Notes under the pieces: generated by a model
Told to the model about the DNA's origin: nothing
Databases searched by the model: none
What the model saw: only the letters and a program-made list of their open reading frames with translations
Part shown: positions 35,405-45,770 of the stretch, piece by piece
Layout: every line of letters begins with the position of its first letter
Position numbering within the stretch: position 1 is the stretch's first letter
Source of the DNA: Cryptomeria japonica
Lineage: Eukaryota; Streptophyta; Pinopsida; Cupressales; Cupressaceae
Direction: 5' to 3'
Assembly (NCBI RefSeq): GCF_030272615.1
Contig: NC_081414.1
Location: 815,960,396-816,024,395 of the forward strand
DNA: 64,000 nucleotides
Program-made: the position numbers and the translations under genes

Positions 35405-37275
35405 TGTAGTCACATAAATCTGTCCACTTGATTAAATGAATACTTAGTATTTATTTGATTATTTAACCATCAATTAATAATTAATTAAATTAATATATTT
35501 AATTAATTCATCTTAACCCTCTTCTCCTATTAATTAAATAAATTATTCAATTTATTTGATTTAATTCACTTAACCAAATTCAGACCATTAATTAAATAAA
35601 TAAATCATATTTATTTAATTAAATCTTCTCTCACATTTAAATAAATTAATATTTATTTAAAACCCCCAAAATCCCACCTCTCACATTTAAATAAATAAAT
35701 CATTTATTTAAAATCACCTTTATCCTCCACCCACTTGCATTTTCCTACAAATACAAGTTGCACAATTATTTTAAATAAATCATTTATTTAAATCACCTTT
35801 ATCCTCCACCCACTTGTATTTTCTTACAAAAGCAAGTTGCACAACTATTTTTAAATTATTTATTTAAAATCCTATTTATCCTCACCCACTTGAAACCTTT
35901 AATGGTTTCCCTTAAAGTAGTCAAACTTGATGGCTTTAAAGTCTTCAAACTTGATGGCTTCCTTCTATAGTCTTCTTAAGACTTTAATGGTTTTCCTTAA
36001 AGTCTTCAAGCCTTTAATGGTTTCCCTCAAAGTCTTCAAGCATTTTAATGTTTTATCTTCATTTTTCTCATTTAAATAAATTAATATTTATTTGAATATT
36101 TATCCAAATGCAAATTACACCATTTAATTGAAATAAATGATTTTATTTTAATTGAAAATACCAAAATTTCTCCCACTTGCATTTTCCTACAAAATCCACT
36201 TGTATGCCTAAACCCCTTCTAAATTCTTCTAAACCCTTCCTAATTAGCCTAATCCATCCCCTAAATATTGTCACATTCCTAAGCAAATTGGAGTCACTTC
36301 TCAAAGACTCCAAAGTCTTTGAAAAGCAATTAATGCTTTGTGTGTTCAACAAATTAACCCTCAAAGTCTTGGATAACCTTTGAAAGCTTCCAACCTTCAA
36401 CCACTAAATGGCTCAAAGTCTTGGATAACCTTTGAAAGCTTTCAACCTTCAACCACTTAATCCCCAAAGTCTCCAATAACCATTAATGGTTAATTCAACC
36501 CTCCCACATGGTTAAAACATTTGTTTTGACTCAACCTCTACCCAACCCAAAGGTCTCATCAAGCCTTTAATGCTTTGACCATGATTATCTCTTAAACATT
36601 TGCACAAAGGTTTATCCTTGGATTAACTCTTAATCCAGTGGGTAATCTTAATTTAGACTTGACCCTTACCTTCTAGATAACCATGAGGTCTTCTCAGGCC
36701 TTTAATGCCTCCAACCTCTTCTCTCAACCCAATCCTATGTTGACACTTGTCACCATTTTATTGGTGCCAATTGTGCACATGGATCCCCAACTTTCAAACT
36801 TGGCCCTTGATTAAACCATTCAATCTTAACCCTTCATTTCCCCATTTCTTCTATAAATAGAACCCTTCTCCTCAAGCAAAAGGAGAAGCATTTTAGAGTA
36901 TTGTTGTTATACTGGCATTAGCATAGAGCTTTTTCATAGCATCACTATCTACTCTAGCATAGTATTTAGCTTTTTCATTTCATATTTGAAGCTTAGTATT
37001 AAATCTCAATCCTCCATAAGCATCCATAGTGCAAAAAGCTGCTGAGAGCTACACTCATTTGGGACTTGGAGAGGAGAGGAACAAGGGAGGAGCAACTATG
37101 AGCATCTTGATTAGCTATTTCATTTTATGTTTATATGCTTTCTATTTCATGCTTAATATCTCTCTTGATATGCCTGTTTAGGATAATCTTTTGTTGCTAA
37201 CACTAACGTTTGTTTCTTGTGCTCTTGTGTGTGTTGCCATCAAACAGATTTTCTAATCCTTTTTGCAGAGCATCA
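35405..37275 (+). repeat. E2 5' LTR
   Basis: Begins TGTAGTCAC, ends GCATCA, 1,871 bases. TATAAATA lies at 36,852-36,859. AT-rich palindromes (TTTAAATAAATAAAT type) fill about 35,430-35,870. A run of 'aaagtcttcaa(a/g)' and 'tttaatggttt' short repeats fills 35,880-36,050. Confidence 0.95.
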
Positions 37276-37277
37276 TT

Positions 37278-37297
37278 TGGTGAACCCGACGTGAATC
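37278..37297 (+). other. E2 primer-binding site
   Basis: TGGTGAACCCGACGTGAATC starts two bases after the LTR. The match to a tRNA-like 3' end may reach the T-loop, because the next bases read GAACACGC. The tRNA was not assigned. E3 shares the first 20 bases. Confidence 0.8.
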
Positions 37298-39163
37298 GAA
37301 CACGCAAAAAGAGCAACTTTTTTTTTTTAACCAATAACATGTTTGAATGTTGAAAATGTCACACAGGTTGCGCTTTTGACACTGTTTTGGTGCGTTTGAC
37401 ATTATTTTGGCGCTATTCACTCTGTTTCAGTGCTTTTCCCTTCTCTGTCTTTCCCTTTCTTTTAGTGCGTTTGTGTTAAATAGTGCCTCTGTTCAAACGC
37501 AGACTAGCGCTATTGTAACAAAACGTTGTACAAATCACCTTGTAACCAAAAAAAAAAAAAAAACCAAAAAAAAAAAATTAGGCTTGTAGAAGCCCACCAA
37601 ATAGGCGGATTTTACTAACTATTTTTCTCTTTTGTGCAGATTTAAATTAGATTAAAAAGTAGATTTATATTTTTTACTAACTTGTTTTTGAAGTTGGTTT
37701 TAAAAATGAATTCACTTTTTATTTTGGTTTAAAATTAACTTCACGTTTCAAATTTGGGCTTTTGAAAAAGAATCACACATTTGTTTGGGGCTCTTAAAAA
37801 GAATTTCATTGTTCAAAGGTAAAAAGAACCACAAACTTATACAAAAACAACTTTATTTTTTTTTTAGTTAGGAAACAAACTTCATTTTGGTGCTTAAAAT
37901 CAACAAGGCAAATTTTATTTCTTGCATCAAGATAAAACTCACAATCCACACTTCCATTTTTGGTGCAAATAAAATTCACAATCAACTTGTCTCATTTTTA
38001 AAGCAATCTTACTTCATGCAAACGTGTTTTTCATTAAGTTGACCAGGATTTTCAAATTCTAGTTTACTCAAACAATTGCCTTTGAAAATTAAAAAGAACA
38101 CCATGATTGTTGGAGCAACATCTCCAAATAGTTAGATCACATTGCAATGATAGATTAAAAAGAACAGGTGTTTTTCGTGCTTGGCACACTTGTGCAAAGA
38201 GTTGGTCGAGTGGTCCTACTTCTAACACACACTATCCTCTCCCTTGGCTTTCGTGGTCCTAGGTGCAAGAGAAAAGTGTTAGTAACACTCACATTTTATC
38301 TTTTTAAGAGAGGCCTGCCAAGGGATCGATACTCTTGGGAACGACCTCGAGCGGTAAATCCTTCGAGCCGCTATAGAAATCAGGTGAGAGCGAAAGCTGT
38401 AGCCTTGGGTATAGCTGTTCCTACAGTGTAACTGGCTGAAAGGACAAATGGGCCCCACCACCAGTTACAAGGCTCTTAAGTGAGTCACTGCAGAATGAAC
38501 TTATGTCCAAAGCCATCGAACATGACTAAACACCTTTAAGTAGTAGCCCACCTGTTCTATTGATTGAGGATATTTGAGATATAATTTAGTGCAAGAGCAT
38601 AGATGGTTTTGCTCCCAAGATACTCACCATACATATTTCCTTGAGTAGAAACATAGCTTTTTGAAAAGTCACTTGTGGCTTGATAAAAGTGGTGACTCCC
38701 CCATCATAGGGATCATCTATTTGTTATGCTTGTGCAAGACTTAGTATATCACATCCTTACCTGCCACGGCGGGATTCATAAGGTATGTAGTACCAAAGTC
38801 GAAGAAATATCAAGATGTGGGCTAAATTTATCACAACTGGCCATTTGACCATAGGGATAAAGAGTGTTTGAAGTGTGTTCGTTTTACAGACCTAGAGCAA
38901 ATTGAGCCGACTTCAGGCTTTGGAAATACACCTTAAAATACATCTAAAGGAAGGGTCAAAAACAAGTCCAAGAATTGGGTTGATCTAGACCCATACTCAT
39001 TTGTGCCTTTGAGGCTACAATCTTGTGTTTGTGTGCTTGCTTTGTTTTCTTGTCAAAGAAAAATCAGAAAATCAATCCCAAAAACAAAGTATTCATCCAA
39101 CATCTGTCAACACAACCAAAAACATCAAAAACAAGGTACAAACAAACAAAGAATCAAAAATTT
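37298..39163 (+). other. E2 leader
   Basis: Contains clustered GCGCTATT / GTGCGTTTG motifs (37,370-37,530), an A-rich run (37,550-37,577) and a block at 38,160-39,160 nearly identical to E3 58,650-59,630, including the hairpin at 38,350-38,372. The close similarity in a non-coding leader suggests recent common ancestry or a needed RNA signal. Confidence 0.7.
38350..38372 (+). other. Leader hairpin of E2
   Basis: AGCGG pairs with CCGCT, with GAACGACC upstream and CTATAG after it. E3 has the same at 58,849-58,871; E1 has a covariant form at 32,132-32,168. Confidence 0.6.
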
Positions 39164-39547
39164 ATGACCATTCTTCACATCTTGCGAAAGAAGAAGTGTC
39201 ATCAGAATATCACCTTGAAAAGGAGACCACTAAGCTCAAAGGCTTTGATCAAAAGGAGGAAATTCTTCTATATCAATCGACAAATCTTTGTCTCCCATAG
39301 AGTCTTTCTACATCGCATGCGTCTATACCTTCAAGGTAAAACAAACGAGTTTGATTCAGAATCATTGAACCGCAGAGCTTTTATGCAATATAGAGCTCTG
39401 AGTTATCACAAAAATCAAGGAGGAAAGATTACTCCCAATTTCTTCCCAAACATCTGTATCACCTACAACACAGCTCGAGAAGTGCCACCAACGTCTGAAA
39501 GGGAAGAAGAAGAGATTGTCACATTTGTGACACAAAGTTTTTATTGA
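39164..39547 (+). CDS. Conserved leader ORF of E2, 127 residues, unknown function
   Basis: I do not recognise a domain. The protein is strongly basic at its start (LRKKKCHQ, LIKRRKFF) and ends EREEEEIVTFVTQSFY. The same ORF, same length and same start (MTILHILRKKK), is in E3 at 59,640-60,023. By eye the two differ at about as many silent as replacement sites. Because replacement sites are about three times more numerous, that points to selection on the protein. The upstream extension to 39,023 is open only in E2, so the ATG at 39,164 is preferred. It lies between the primer site and the gag position, where plant Tat elements usually have untranslated leader. It could be a small accessory protein or a decayed gene; no test was possible. 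Confidence 0.55.
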   Translation: MTILHILRKKKCHQNITLKRRPLSSKALIKRRKFFYINRQIFVSHRVFLHRMRLYLQGKTNEFDSESLNRRAFMQYRALSYHKNQGGKITPNFFPNICITYNTAREVPPTSEREEEEIVTFVTQSFY

Positions 39548-39892
39548 AAGTTGAAAACATTTTCATCCATCATCCCACTCATACATCATCACTTCATCAT
39601 CAATCCATCCCAACTCTCAAAACATTAAGAGGTTCTTGTCCCAAGATTCCTTTTTAGATATTGCTTGAAATCAAACACATCACATCACTTTTAGATTGTT
39701 TCTACATCTAGGATAAGCTCATCCTAAGAGACACATCTACGCAGGTTAAAACTAGTTCATGAGTGAATCCTCTCATTACTAGGTAGTCAAAATCTGTAAC
39801 ACATCTCAGATTTCTCTACACCTTATCACATCCAAACTCATCAAAACAAACAAGCAATTCAAAGAAAGAATTCTGGTTACATTTACCTTTAG
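39548..39892 (+). other. E2 leader between small ORF and pol
   Basis: Colinear with E3 60,024-60,365; no coding frame. The gag deletion junction follows at about 39,926-39,931. Confidence 0.6.
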
Positions 39893-42800
39893 AGTGCTAG
39901 AGATCTACAATCCACTAATCATCCATCTCATAACGCCTCACTCCACATTGAAGGCTTCGTCAACCAACACAGGATCAAGCGAGTCTTGATCGATAATGGA
40001 GCAGGCCTAAACATTTGCACACTACAGTTGGTCACAGCATTGGGATATGCAATAGAATCAGTGGATCCTCGTAAGAAGATCACCATCAAAGCCTATGATG
40101 ATGCAGAGCGTTCATCCAAAGGAGCTGTGGTACTACCAATCCGAGTGGGCCCTGTGGTAAAGCATATCATTTGTCAGGTTCTGGACCTTCCTCTGCCATA
40201 TAATCTATTATTAGGGAGACCTTGGATACATGCCATGCAAGCTGTTCCATCTACCTACCATCAATGTATCAAGTTCCCACATAATGGTGCAGAGATCACA
40301 ATCCTGGGCGATGCAAATCCCTTTGCATTTTGCCATAATATCAGCCATCAACCAGAGATTACCGTTCCTAATAATAGAGAAGCCATTTCCTCCACATCAT
40401 ATATAAATCCCGCCTCTCTTGCCAGTTCAAACACCCCTATGCCCAAGCAAGAAAAGCTAAAGATGAAAGTAGCAGAGGAAGGTCCTGGAGAATATAACTT
40501 GAGTCAGCTCTTTTGTGTGGGAAAAATGCCCACTTCTCCTAGAACACATGGTAAACCACAGCAGTTGCTCCAGCAACCACTAATCACGCCTCCATGTGCC
40601 TTAACGCCTTTCATTCTTGGAAAGAGTCAAGAGGAAGAGACACAAGATGAGGACCTGGCGGACTGGATCTATAAAGATCCCATCACCACTGACAAACCGC
40701 AAGTTACACTTCCTACGGAACAATATGGCAAAGGCCTCCTCATTATGCAAAGAATGGGATATGATGGTCAGAGTGCTTTGGGATACTGCAAACAAGGACG
40801 ACACGAACCTCTACTACCAGAATTCAAGCCCAAAGGTAATACAGGCCTTGGCTTTGAAAAAGAGATCCTTCCTAAACTCAGATTCAAAGGAAAACCCAGC
40901 AAACCATTTTGCCCACCTACTGCAAAGAGGATACCTTTCATAATCAAAGCACCATCAAGCACTATCCCCACTGCCCCCTCAAGGCTCAAAACTCCACCAT
41001 CACCAATGTCACTCATCCCATCAAACGAACCAGTAATCCTATCAGCAACACCATTTGTAGCAGCAACTATATTGGAACCCGCAACAACATCTATGGCACT
41101 AGTAATTCCAGCAGAAGCCACTGAGTCACCATTACCGATACTTCCAGTGACAAATCCATTAAACCCCATCACAATTCCTGCAGCACCGATCACTACAAGG
41201 ATACATAAACCAATCACACCTGCCGTGTTTAACTCCAAAGACATCCCAGTATGGTATAGCAATCGGATGCTGGAGAGTGATTCAGAGACCGACTCACATG
41301 AGTGGGAATTCGATTCAGTGCAACTTAACACTTCAGATGAGGAAGACACATCACCACCTCCACCCCGCAAAGACATCCCTGTTTACGGAGAAGCACAGAT
41401 AAAGACCACTTGGGTACCTGAGCTGGAAACATCTTCCACAGACCCTACGTCTCATCCTACGCCGGATTCTGATAGGGAGAGTACCATCAACGACCTTCAC
41501 CACACTGTCTTAACCCTCACTGATACATCTCCCGCACTTAACTTAATCGATGAAGTAATGCCCATTATACACCCTGAACTCATCGAATGGAACCAATCAA
41601 ATCCCCCATGTCTTGACCTCTTCCAAAACGATGAGGCTATCATTGACTTTTTGGAATTAAGGGATAATCTACCAAGCGGGGATCACAAAGCTGGATTCGC
41701 CATTGAACTTAATAGCGCAGCATACTTCGGGGCGGATGCCAAACCCTTCAGCTGCAAAAATATAACATTAAAACATGGATCTTCCAGTGAAAACCACATT
41801 GTGGCACTGTTTGATCCAACAAAAGTAAAAAGAAAGAGCGTATCCAACGGTGAAAACCTCTCTGAGGCACCTGAGGATGAAGGGTTTGACATTCTCCCTA
41901 CTAATACACAACAGGAACGATCAACGATTCTTATCGAGGAAACCAAAGAATACAATGTGGGGACTCCTGAAAATCCTCATATTATACATCTGGCATCCCT
42001 TCTCACTCCAGAGGAACAGCCTAAATTTATAGAGTTCTTCCAACAGCGTCAGATCAACTTTGCATGGTCATATGCAGACATGCCTGGGCTTGATCCTGAT
42101 TTAGTCATGCATCATCTCACAGTAGCAAAAGGAGCCAAACCTGTCAAGCAGAAGCTTCGTAAGATGCATCCTCAGATTGCCGTGCTAGTCAAAACAGAAC
42201 TCAAGAAACTCCTGGATGTTGGTTTCATTAGACCAATTGATTATGCAGAATGGATCTCCAACATTGTACCAGTTGGCAAACCAAAAGGGGGCATCCGCAT
42301 TTGTACAGACTTCAGAGATCTGAATAAGGCATGTCCTAAGGATGACTTCCCTCTACCAAATATCGACATCATAGTAGATTTGACAGCAGGACATGCCATG
42401 CTTTCACTCATGGATGGCTTTTCAGGATACAATCAAATAAAGATCGCACCAGAGGACCAACATAAGACAGCCTTCACATGTCCATGGGGCACATACTACT
42501 GGAATGTAATGCCTTTTGGTCTAAAGAATGCAGGAGCGACCTATCAAAGAGCAATGACCACCATCTTCCATGACATGATGCATACTATAATGGAAGATTA
42601 TGTGGATGATTTACTAGCAAAATCACTTACTAGAGAAGGACATCTTCACATCTTAGATAAAATCTTTGATAGACTGGAACAGTACCATGTTCGACTCAAC
42701 CCAAAGAAATGTGTCTTCGGAGTGACCTCCGGGAAGCTTCTAGGATACATTGTCTCAAGCAAAGGTATTGAGGTCAATCCAGCAAAGGTTAAGGCAATAA

Positions 42801-44977
42801 TGGACATGCCACCTCCAAGGAATATCAGTCAGCTAAGGACACTACAAGGACGGCTTCAATCCATCCGCAGATTCATTGCACAATTGGCTGATAAGTGTCA
42901 CCCATTCACACACCTGCTACACAAGAACATCCGCTTTCAGTGGGATGCCCGATGCCAGCAAGCATTTCAGGCACTTAAAGACTATCTCATGAATCCACCA
43001 TTGTTGATGCCACCAGATCCAAGTAGACCGTTGTTACTTTATATCTCAGCGACAAGTACAGCATTAGGTGTATTACTGGCACAACATAATGCAGAAGGAA
43101 AAGAGTGTGCTATTTACTACATCTCTCGCACACTTGTGGGCTATGAACTCAATTACACACCTATTGAGCGAGCTTGCCTAGCAGTAATCTTGGCAGCCAC
43201 TAAACTGAGGCACTATCTGTTAACACACAAGGTGCAACTCATTGCAAAGATTGATCCACTCAAGTATTTACTTAACAAAGCAGCATTGACAGGTCGCTTA
43301 GCTAAATGGGTAATGATTCTAAGTGAATTCGACATCGAGTATGTGGACCGTAAAGCTATCAAAGGTCAGGTCATTGCAGATCAATTGGCCGATGCACCAC
43401 TCATAGGCGATCATCCTCTCATTTCCAATTTTCCAAATGAAGAGATATTCATGATCACAGAAGCACAACCATGGAAACTATATTTTGATGGTTCATACAC
43501 TAGGCACGGCTCGGGGGCAGGCATTCTGTTTATCACACCTCAAGGTGATAGCATCCCGAAGTCTTATAGGCTCACATTTCCATGCACAAACAACATAGCA
43601 GAGTATGAGGCCTTGATCACAGGACTCAGGTTAGCCGTACAATGGAAATTACAAGAACTACAAGTATATGGCGACTCACAACTGGTCATTCGACAAGCAA
43701 CTAATGAATATCAGACCAAAGATGATAAACTCATGCCATACAAGAAAATGGTGGACACTCTAAAGACATCATTTACTACTATCACTTTTGAGCAGATACC
43801 AAGAGATCAGAATCGAGCTGCTGACGCCATGGCTACCATCGCATCTCTACTAGATCTTCCACAGAATTCAACACGCTACGAGTTCTTGGTAGAACAGCTT
43901 TGGATCCCCACTTATGATATCCCCAAATCCGAGATGATATGTCGCCTTGTCGGTTCTGAATCCCCATGGTACGGTGAGTTCTACACCTATCTTCACGATC
44001 ATACCCTTCCTCCCAACCAATCAAATAACCAACGAAAAACCTTCATTCGCCAAACTGCTCGATATACCATTATTGCCGAAACCCTATACCGACGCAGTCT
44101 TGATGGTACTCTCCTTCGATGTCTAGAACAAGGTGAGATAACAAAGGCTTTGGAAGAGGTACATGAAGGAATTTGCGGGACTCACTCAAGTGGTCCATCA
44201 CTAGCCAAGAAGATCATGCGAGCTGGATACTATTGGCCATCTATGGAAAAGGATTCCTACTACTTTGTTAGGAAGTGCAAAAAATGTCAAGTTCATGGCG
44301 ACCTAATACATGCACCAGCTCAAGAACTGCAACCAATCACAACACCATGGCCTTTTTGTCAATGGGGTCTTGATCTTGTGGGTAAAATCCATCCATCTTC
44401 ATCCAATGGCCATAAATTCATTATTACCGCCACCGAATATTTCACCAAGTGGATCGAAGCTGTTCCACTTACCCAAGTCACCGGCAAGCAGATCGCCTCA
44501 TTCATCCTCAATTACATCATCTGTCGGTATGGTGTGCCCATGTCCATTGTCACAGATAACGGTCTTCCTTTCAAAAATCAGGATGTCCGTGAGCTTTGTG
44601 ATAAATTTCATATCCAACACCGCTTTTCCACTCCCTATTACCCACAAGGAAATGGTCAGGCCGAAGAATCCAATAAAAACATATTGAGAATCCTAAAGAA
44701 GACAGTCAATGATGCCGGTCGTGATTGGCATGTTCAATTGAATCCAGCGCTATGGGCATATCGAACTAGCATTCGAACCCCTACAGGTGCAACTCCTTAT
44801 TCATTGGTCTATGGTGCAGAAGCTATCTTGCCTATTGAGGTCGAGATACCATCATTAAGGGTTTCCTTGCACAATCTCATTGATGATGACGCATACAGAG
44901 TCTCACGCCTTCAGGACTTGGAGCTACTTGATGAGAAGCGACAAGCTGCATACAACCATCTCAAAGCCTATCAGTAG
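39893..44977 (+). CDS. pol: E2 Pol polyprotein: protease, G-patch, RT, RNase H, aRNase H, integrase
   Basis: The frame opens after a TAG at 39,890-39,892 with no usable ATG before the protease, because gag is missing. Residues counted from 39,986: protease 1-105 (active site IDNGAG); G-patch-like 247-292 (MQRMGYDGQSALG, GLGFE); Pro/Thr-rich linker about 300-460; RT with YVDD at 872-875; RNase H about 1015-1120 (IERACLAVILA); second, archaeal-type RNase H about 1165-1290 (LYFDGSYTRHGSG, RAADAMATIAS); integrase with HHCC finger (HEGICGTH, CKKC) and D1463, D1524, E1560, a D-D35-E spacing. All visible catalytic residues are intact. The double RNase H places it in the Tat lineage. The only later defect is a TAG at 44,975-44,977, where E1 has Gln. 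Confidence 0.93.
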   Translation, partial: SARDLQSTNHPSHNASLHIEGFVNQHRIKRVLIDNGAGLNICTLQLVTALGYAIESVDPRKKITIKAYDDAERSSKGAVVLPIRVGPVVKHIICQVLDLPLPYNLLLGRPWIHAMQAVPSTYHQCIKFPHNGAEITILGDANPFAFCHNISHQPEITVPNNREAISSTSYINPASLASSNTPMPKQEKLKMKVAEEGPGEYNLSQLFCVGKMPTSPRTHGKPQQLLQQPLITPPCALTPFILGKSQEEETQDEDLADWIYKDPITTDKPQVTLPTEQYGKGLLIMQRMGYDGQSALGYCKQGRHEPLLPEFKPKGNTGLGFEKEILPKLRFKGKPSKPFCPPTAKRIPFIIKAPSSTIPTAPSRLKTPPSPMSLIPSNEPVILSATPFVAATILEPATTSMALVIPAEATESPLPILPVTNPLNPITIPAAPITTRIHKPITPAVFNSKDIPVWYSNRMLESDSETDSHEWEFDSVQLNTSDEEDTSPPPPRKDIPVYGEAQIKTTWVPELETSSTDPTSHPTPDSDRESTINDLHHTVLTLTDTSPALNLIDEVMPIIHPELIEWNQSNPPCLDLFQNDEAIIDFLELRDNLPSGDHKAGFAIELNSAAYFGADAKPFSCKNITLKHGSSSENHIVALFDPTKVKRKSVSNGENLSEAPEDEGFDILPTNTQQERSTILIEETKEYNVGTPENPHIIHLASLLTPEEQPKFIEFFQQRQINFAWSYADMPGLDPDLVMHHLTVAKGAKPVKQKLRKMHPQIAVLVKTELKKLLDVGFIRPIDYAEWISNIVPVGKPKGGIRICTDFRDLNKACPKDDFPLPNIDIIVDLTAGHAMLSLMDGFSGYNQIKIAPEDQHKTAFTCPWGTYYWNVMPFGLKNAGATYQRAMTTIFHDMMHTIMEDYVDDLLAKSLTREGHLHILDKIFDRLEQYHVRLNPKKCVFGVTSGKLLGYIVSSKGIEVNPAKVKAIMDMPPPRNISQLRTLQGRLQSIRRFIAQLADKCHPFTHLLHKNIRFQWDARCQQAFQALKDYLMNPPLLMPPDPSRPLLLYISATSTALGVLLAQHNAEGKECAIYYISRTLVGYELNYTPIERACLAVILAATKLRHYLLTHKVQLIAKIDPLKYLLNKAALTGRLAKWVMILSEFDIEYVDRKAIKGQVIADQLADAPLIGDHPLISNFPNEEIFMITEAQPWKLYFDGSYTRHGSGAGILFITPQGDSIPKSYRLTFPCTNNIAEYEALITGLRLAVQWKLQELQVYGDSQLVIRQATNEYQTKDDKLMPYKKMVDTLKTSFTTITFEQIPRDQNRAADAMATIASLLDLPQNSTRYEFLVEQLWIPTYDIPKSEMICRLVGSESPWYGEFYTYLHDHTLPPNQSNNQRKTFIRQTARYTIIAETLYRRSLDGTLLRCLEQGEITKALEEVHEGICGTHSSGPSLAKKIMRAGYYWPSMEKDSYYFVRKCKKCQVHGDLIHAPAQELQPITTPWPFCQWGLDLVGKIHPSSSNGHKFIITATEYFTKWIEAVPLTQVTGKQIASFILNYIICRYGVPMSIVTDNGLPFKNQDVRELCDKFHIQHRFSTPYYPQGNGQAEESNKNILRILKKTVNDAGRDWHVQLNPALWAYRTSIRTPTGATPYSLVYGAEAILPIEVEIPSLRVSLHNLIDDDAYRVSRLQDLELLDEKRQAAYNHLKAYQ

Positions 44978-45223
44978 CGCATGAGTAGAAGCTACAATCA
45001 CCGAGTTAGACCTCGTACATTTGAGGTAGGTGATCTTGTTCTTCGAGAGAATCCTCGCAACCAACCAAACAGAGAACATCAAGGCAAGTTTGAATCAAAC
45101 TGGTTGGGCCCATATGTTGTCACTACTGTATTCGGGTCCGGGGCATATCAGTTGGCTACATCAGACGGAGAACCGCTCGCAGATCCAATCAACAGCATGC
45201 ACCTCAAACAGTTTTACACATAA
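44978..45223 (+). CDS. pol: C-terminal part of E2 integrase after a stop codon
   Basis: In frame with pol, right after TAG 44,975-44,977: it starts RMSRSYNHRVRPRTFEVGDL and ends LKQFYT with a stop at 45,221-45,223. NWLGPYVV is the GPY-type module of gypsy integrases. In E1 the two parts are joined as AYQQRMSRS, so the stop fits one CAG-to-TAG change. Without readthrough, E2 integrase lacks its last 81 residues. Confidence 0.85.
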   Translation, partial: RMSRSYNHRVRPRTFEVGDLVLRENPRNQPNREHQGKFESNWLGPYVVTTVFGSGAYQLATSDGEPLADPINSMHLKQFYT

Positions 45224-45340
45224 GCTGTACAGAGCATCAGGCTCCCCTGCCTATCAGAAAATACCAAAAAACATTCAGAAAAATGTCCTAAGGAAAATAT
45301 AAAAACATTCAAAAAAGTAAAGAAAAATCATGCATCCAAA

Positions 45341-45405
45341 CGGTGAACAACCACTCCAGTGGCACCTTGGGTAAGTACGATGGCGAAAACCTGGCAAACA
45401 GGCGC
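45341..45405 (+). other. Two hairpin modules after E2 integrase
   Basis: GGTGAACAACCAC(TCCA)GTGG and GGCGAAAACCTG(GCAAA)CAGG, each followed by GCACC or GCGCC and separated by 'ttgggtaagtacgatgg'. They match the E1 modules at 22,990-23,140 in order and spacing. Confidence 0.65.
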
Positions 45406-45631
45406 CACTCGTAAAGGCAATGGCTCCAGTATCTTTCAGGCTCATTGCGATCACATTCATACATACACACATCCATCCATCTAACCATGGCTTGTTATTT
45501 GATCTGTAATCCAAGAAAGTACTTCATGCGTCTAGCATCCCGCTTTTTCATAAATCATGTCCAACTTGGGGGCAATGCCCTTACAATCTAGATGATGGAA
45601 GTGGATTCTACATTACTGGTGATTCATTGGC

Positions 45632-45770
45632 AAAAACATTCAAAAATGTCTCGCAAAATACAAAAACATTCAAAAATGTCTCGCAAAATACAAAAACATT
45701 CAAAAATGTCTCGCAAAATACCAAAAACATTCAAAAATGACTCACAAAATCCACAAACATTCAAAAACTA
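45632..45770 (+). repeat. 30-bp tandem repeat in E2 3' region
   Basis: The unit 'aaaaacattcaaaaatgtct' plus 'cgcaaaatac' is repeated three times almost perfectly, then about twice more in degraded form. An early version is at 45,266-45,315. Confidence 0.85.

Noticed and set aside
36143-36400. 85-residue minus-strand frame, identical at 48,431-48,688
   Set aside because: It lies in the two E2 LTRs; identity reflects the LTR pair, and no domain or start context supports a gene.
39023-39163. Upstream extension of the E2 leader ORF
   Set aside because: In E3 the matching frame is closed just before the shared ATG, so only the part from 39,164 is supported.
40768-41376. 202-residue minus-strand Gly/Val/Ser-rich frame
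   Set aside because: Complement of the Pro/Thr/Ala-rich linker in E2 pol; the same shadow is seen in E3 at 63,317-63,730.
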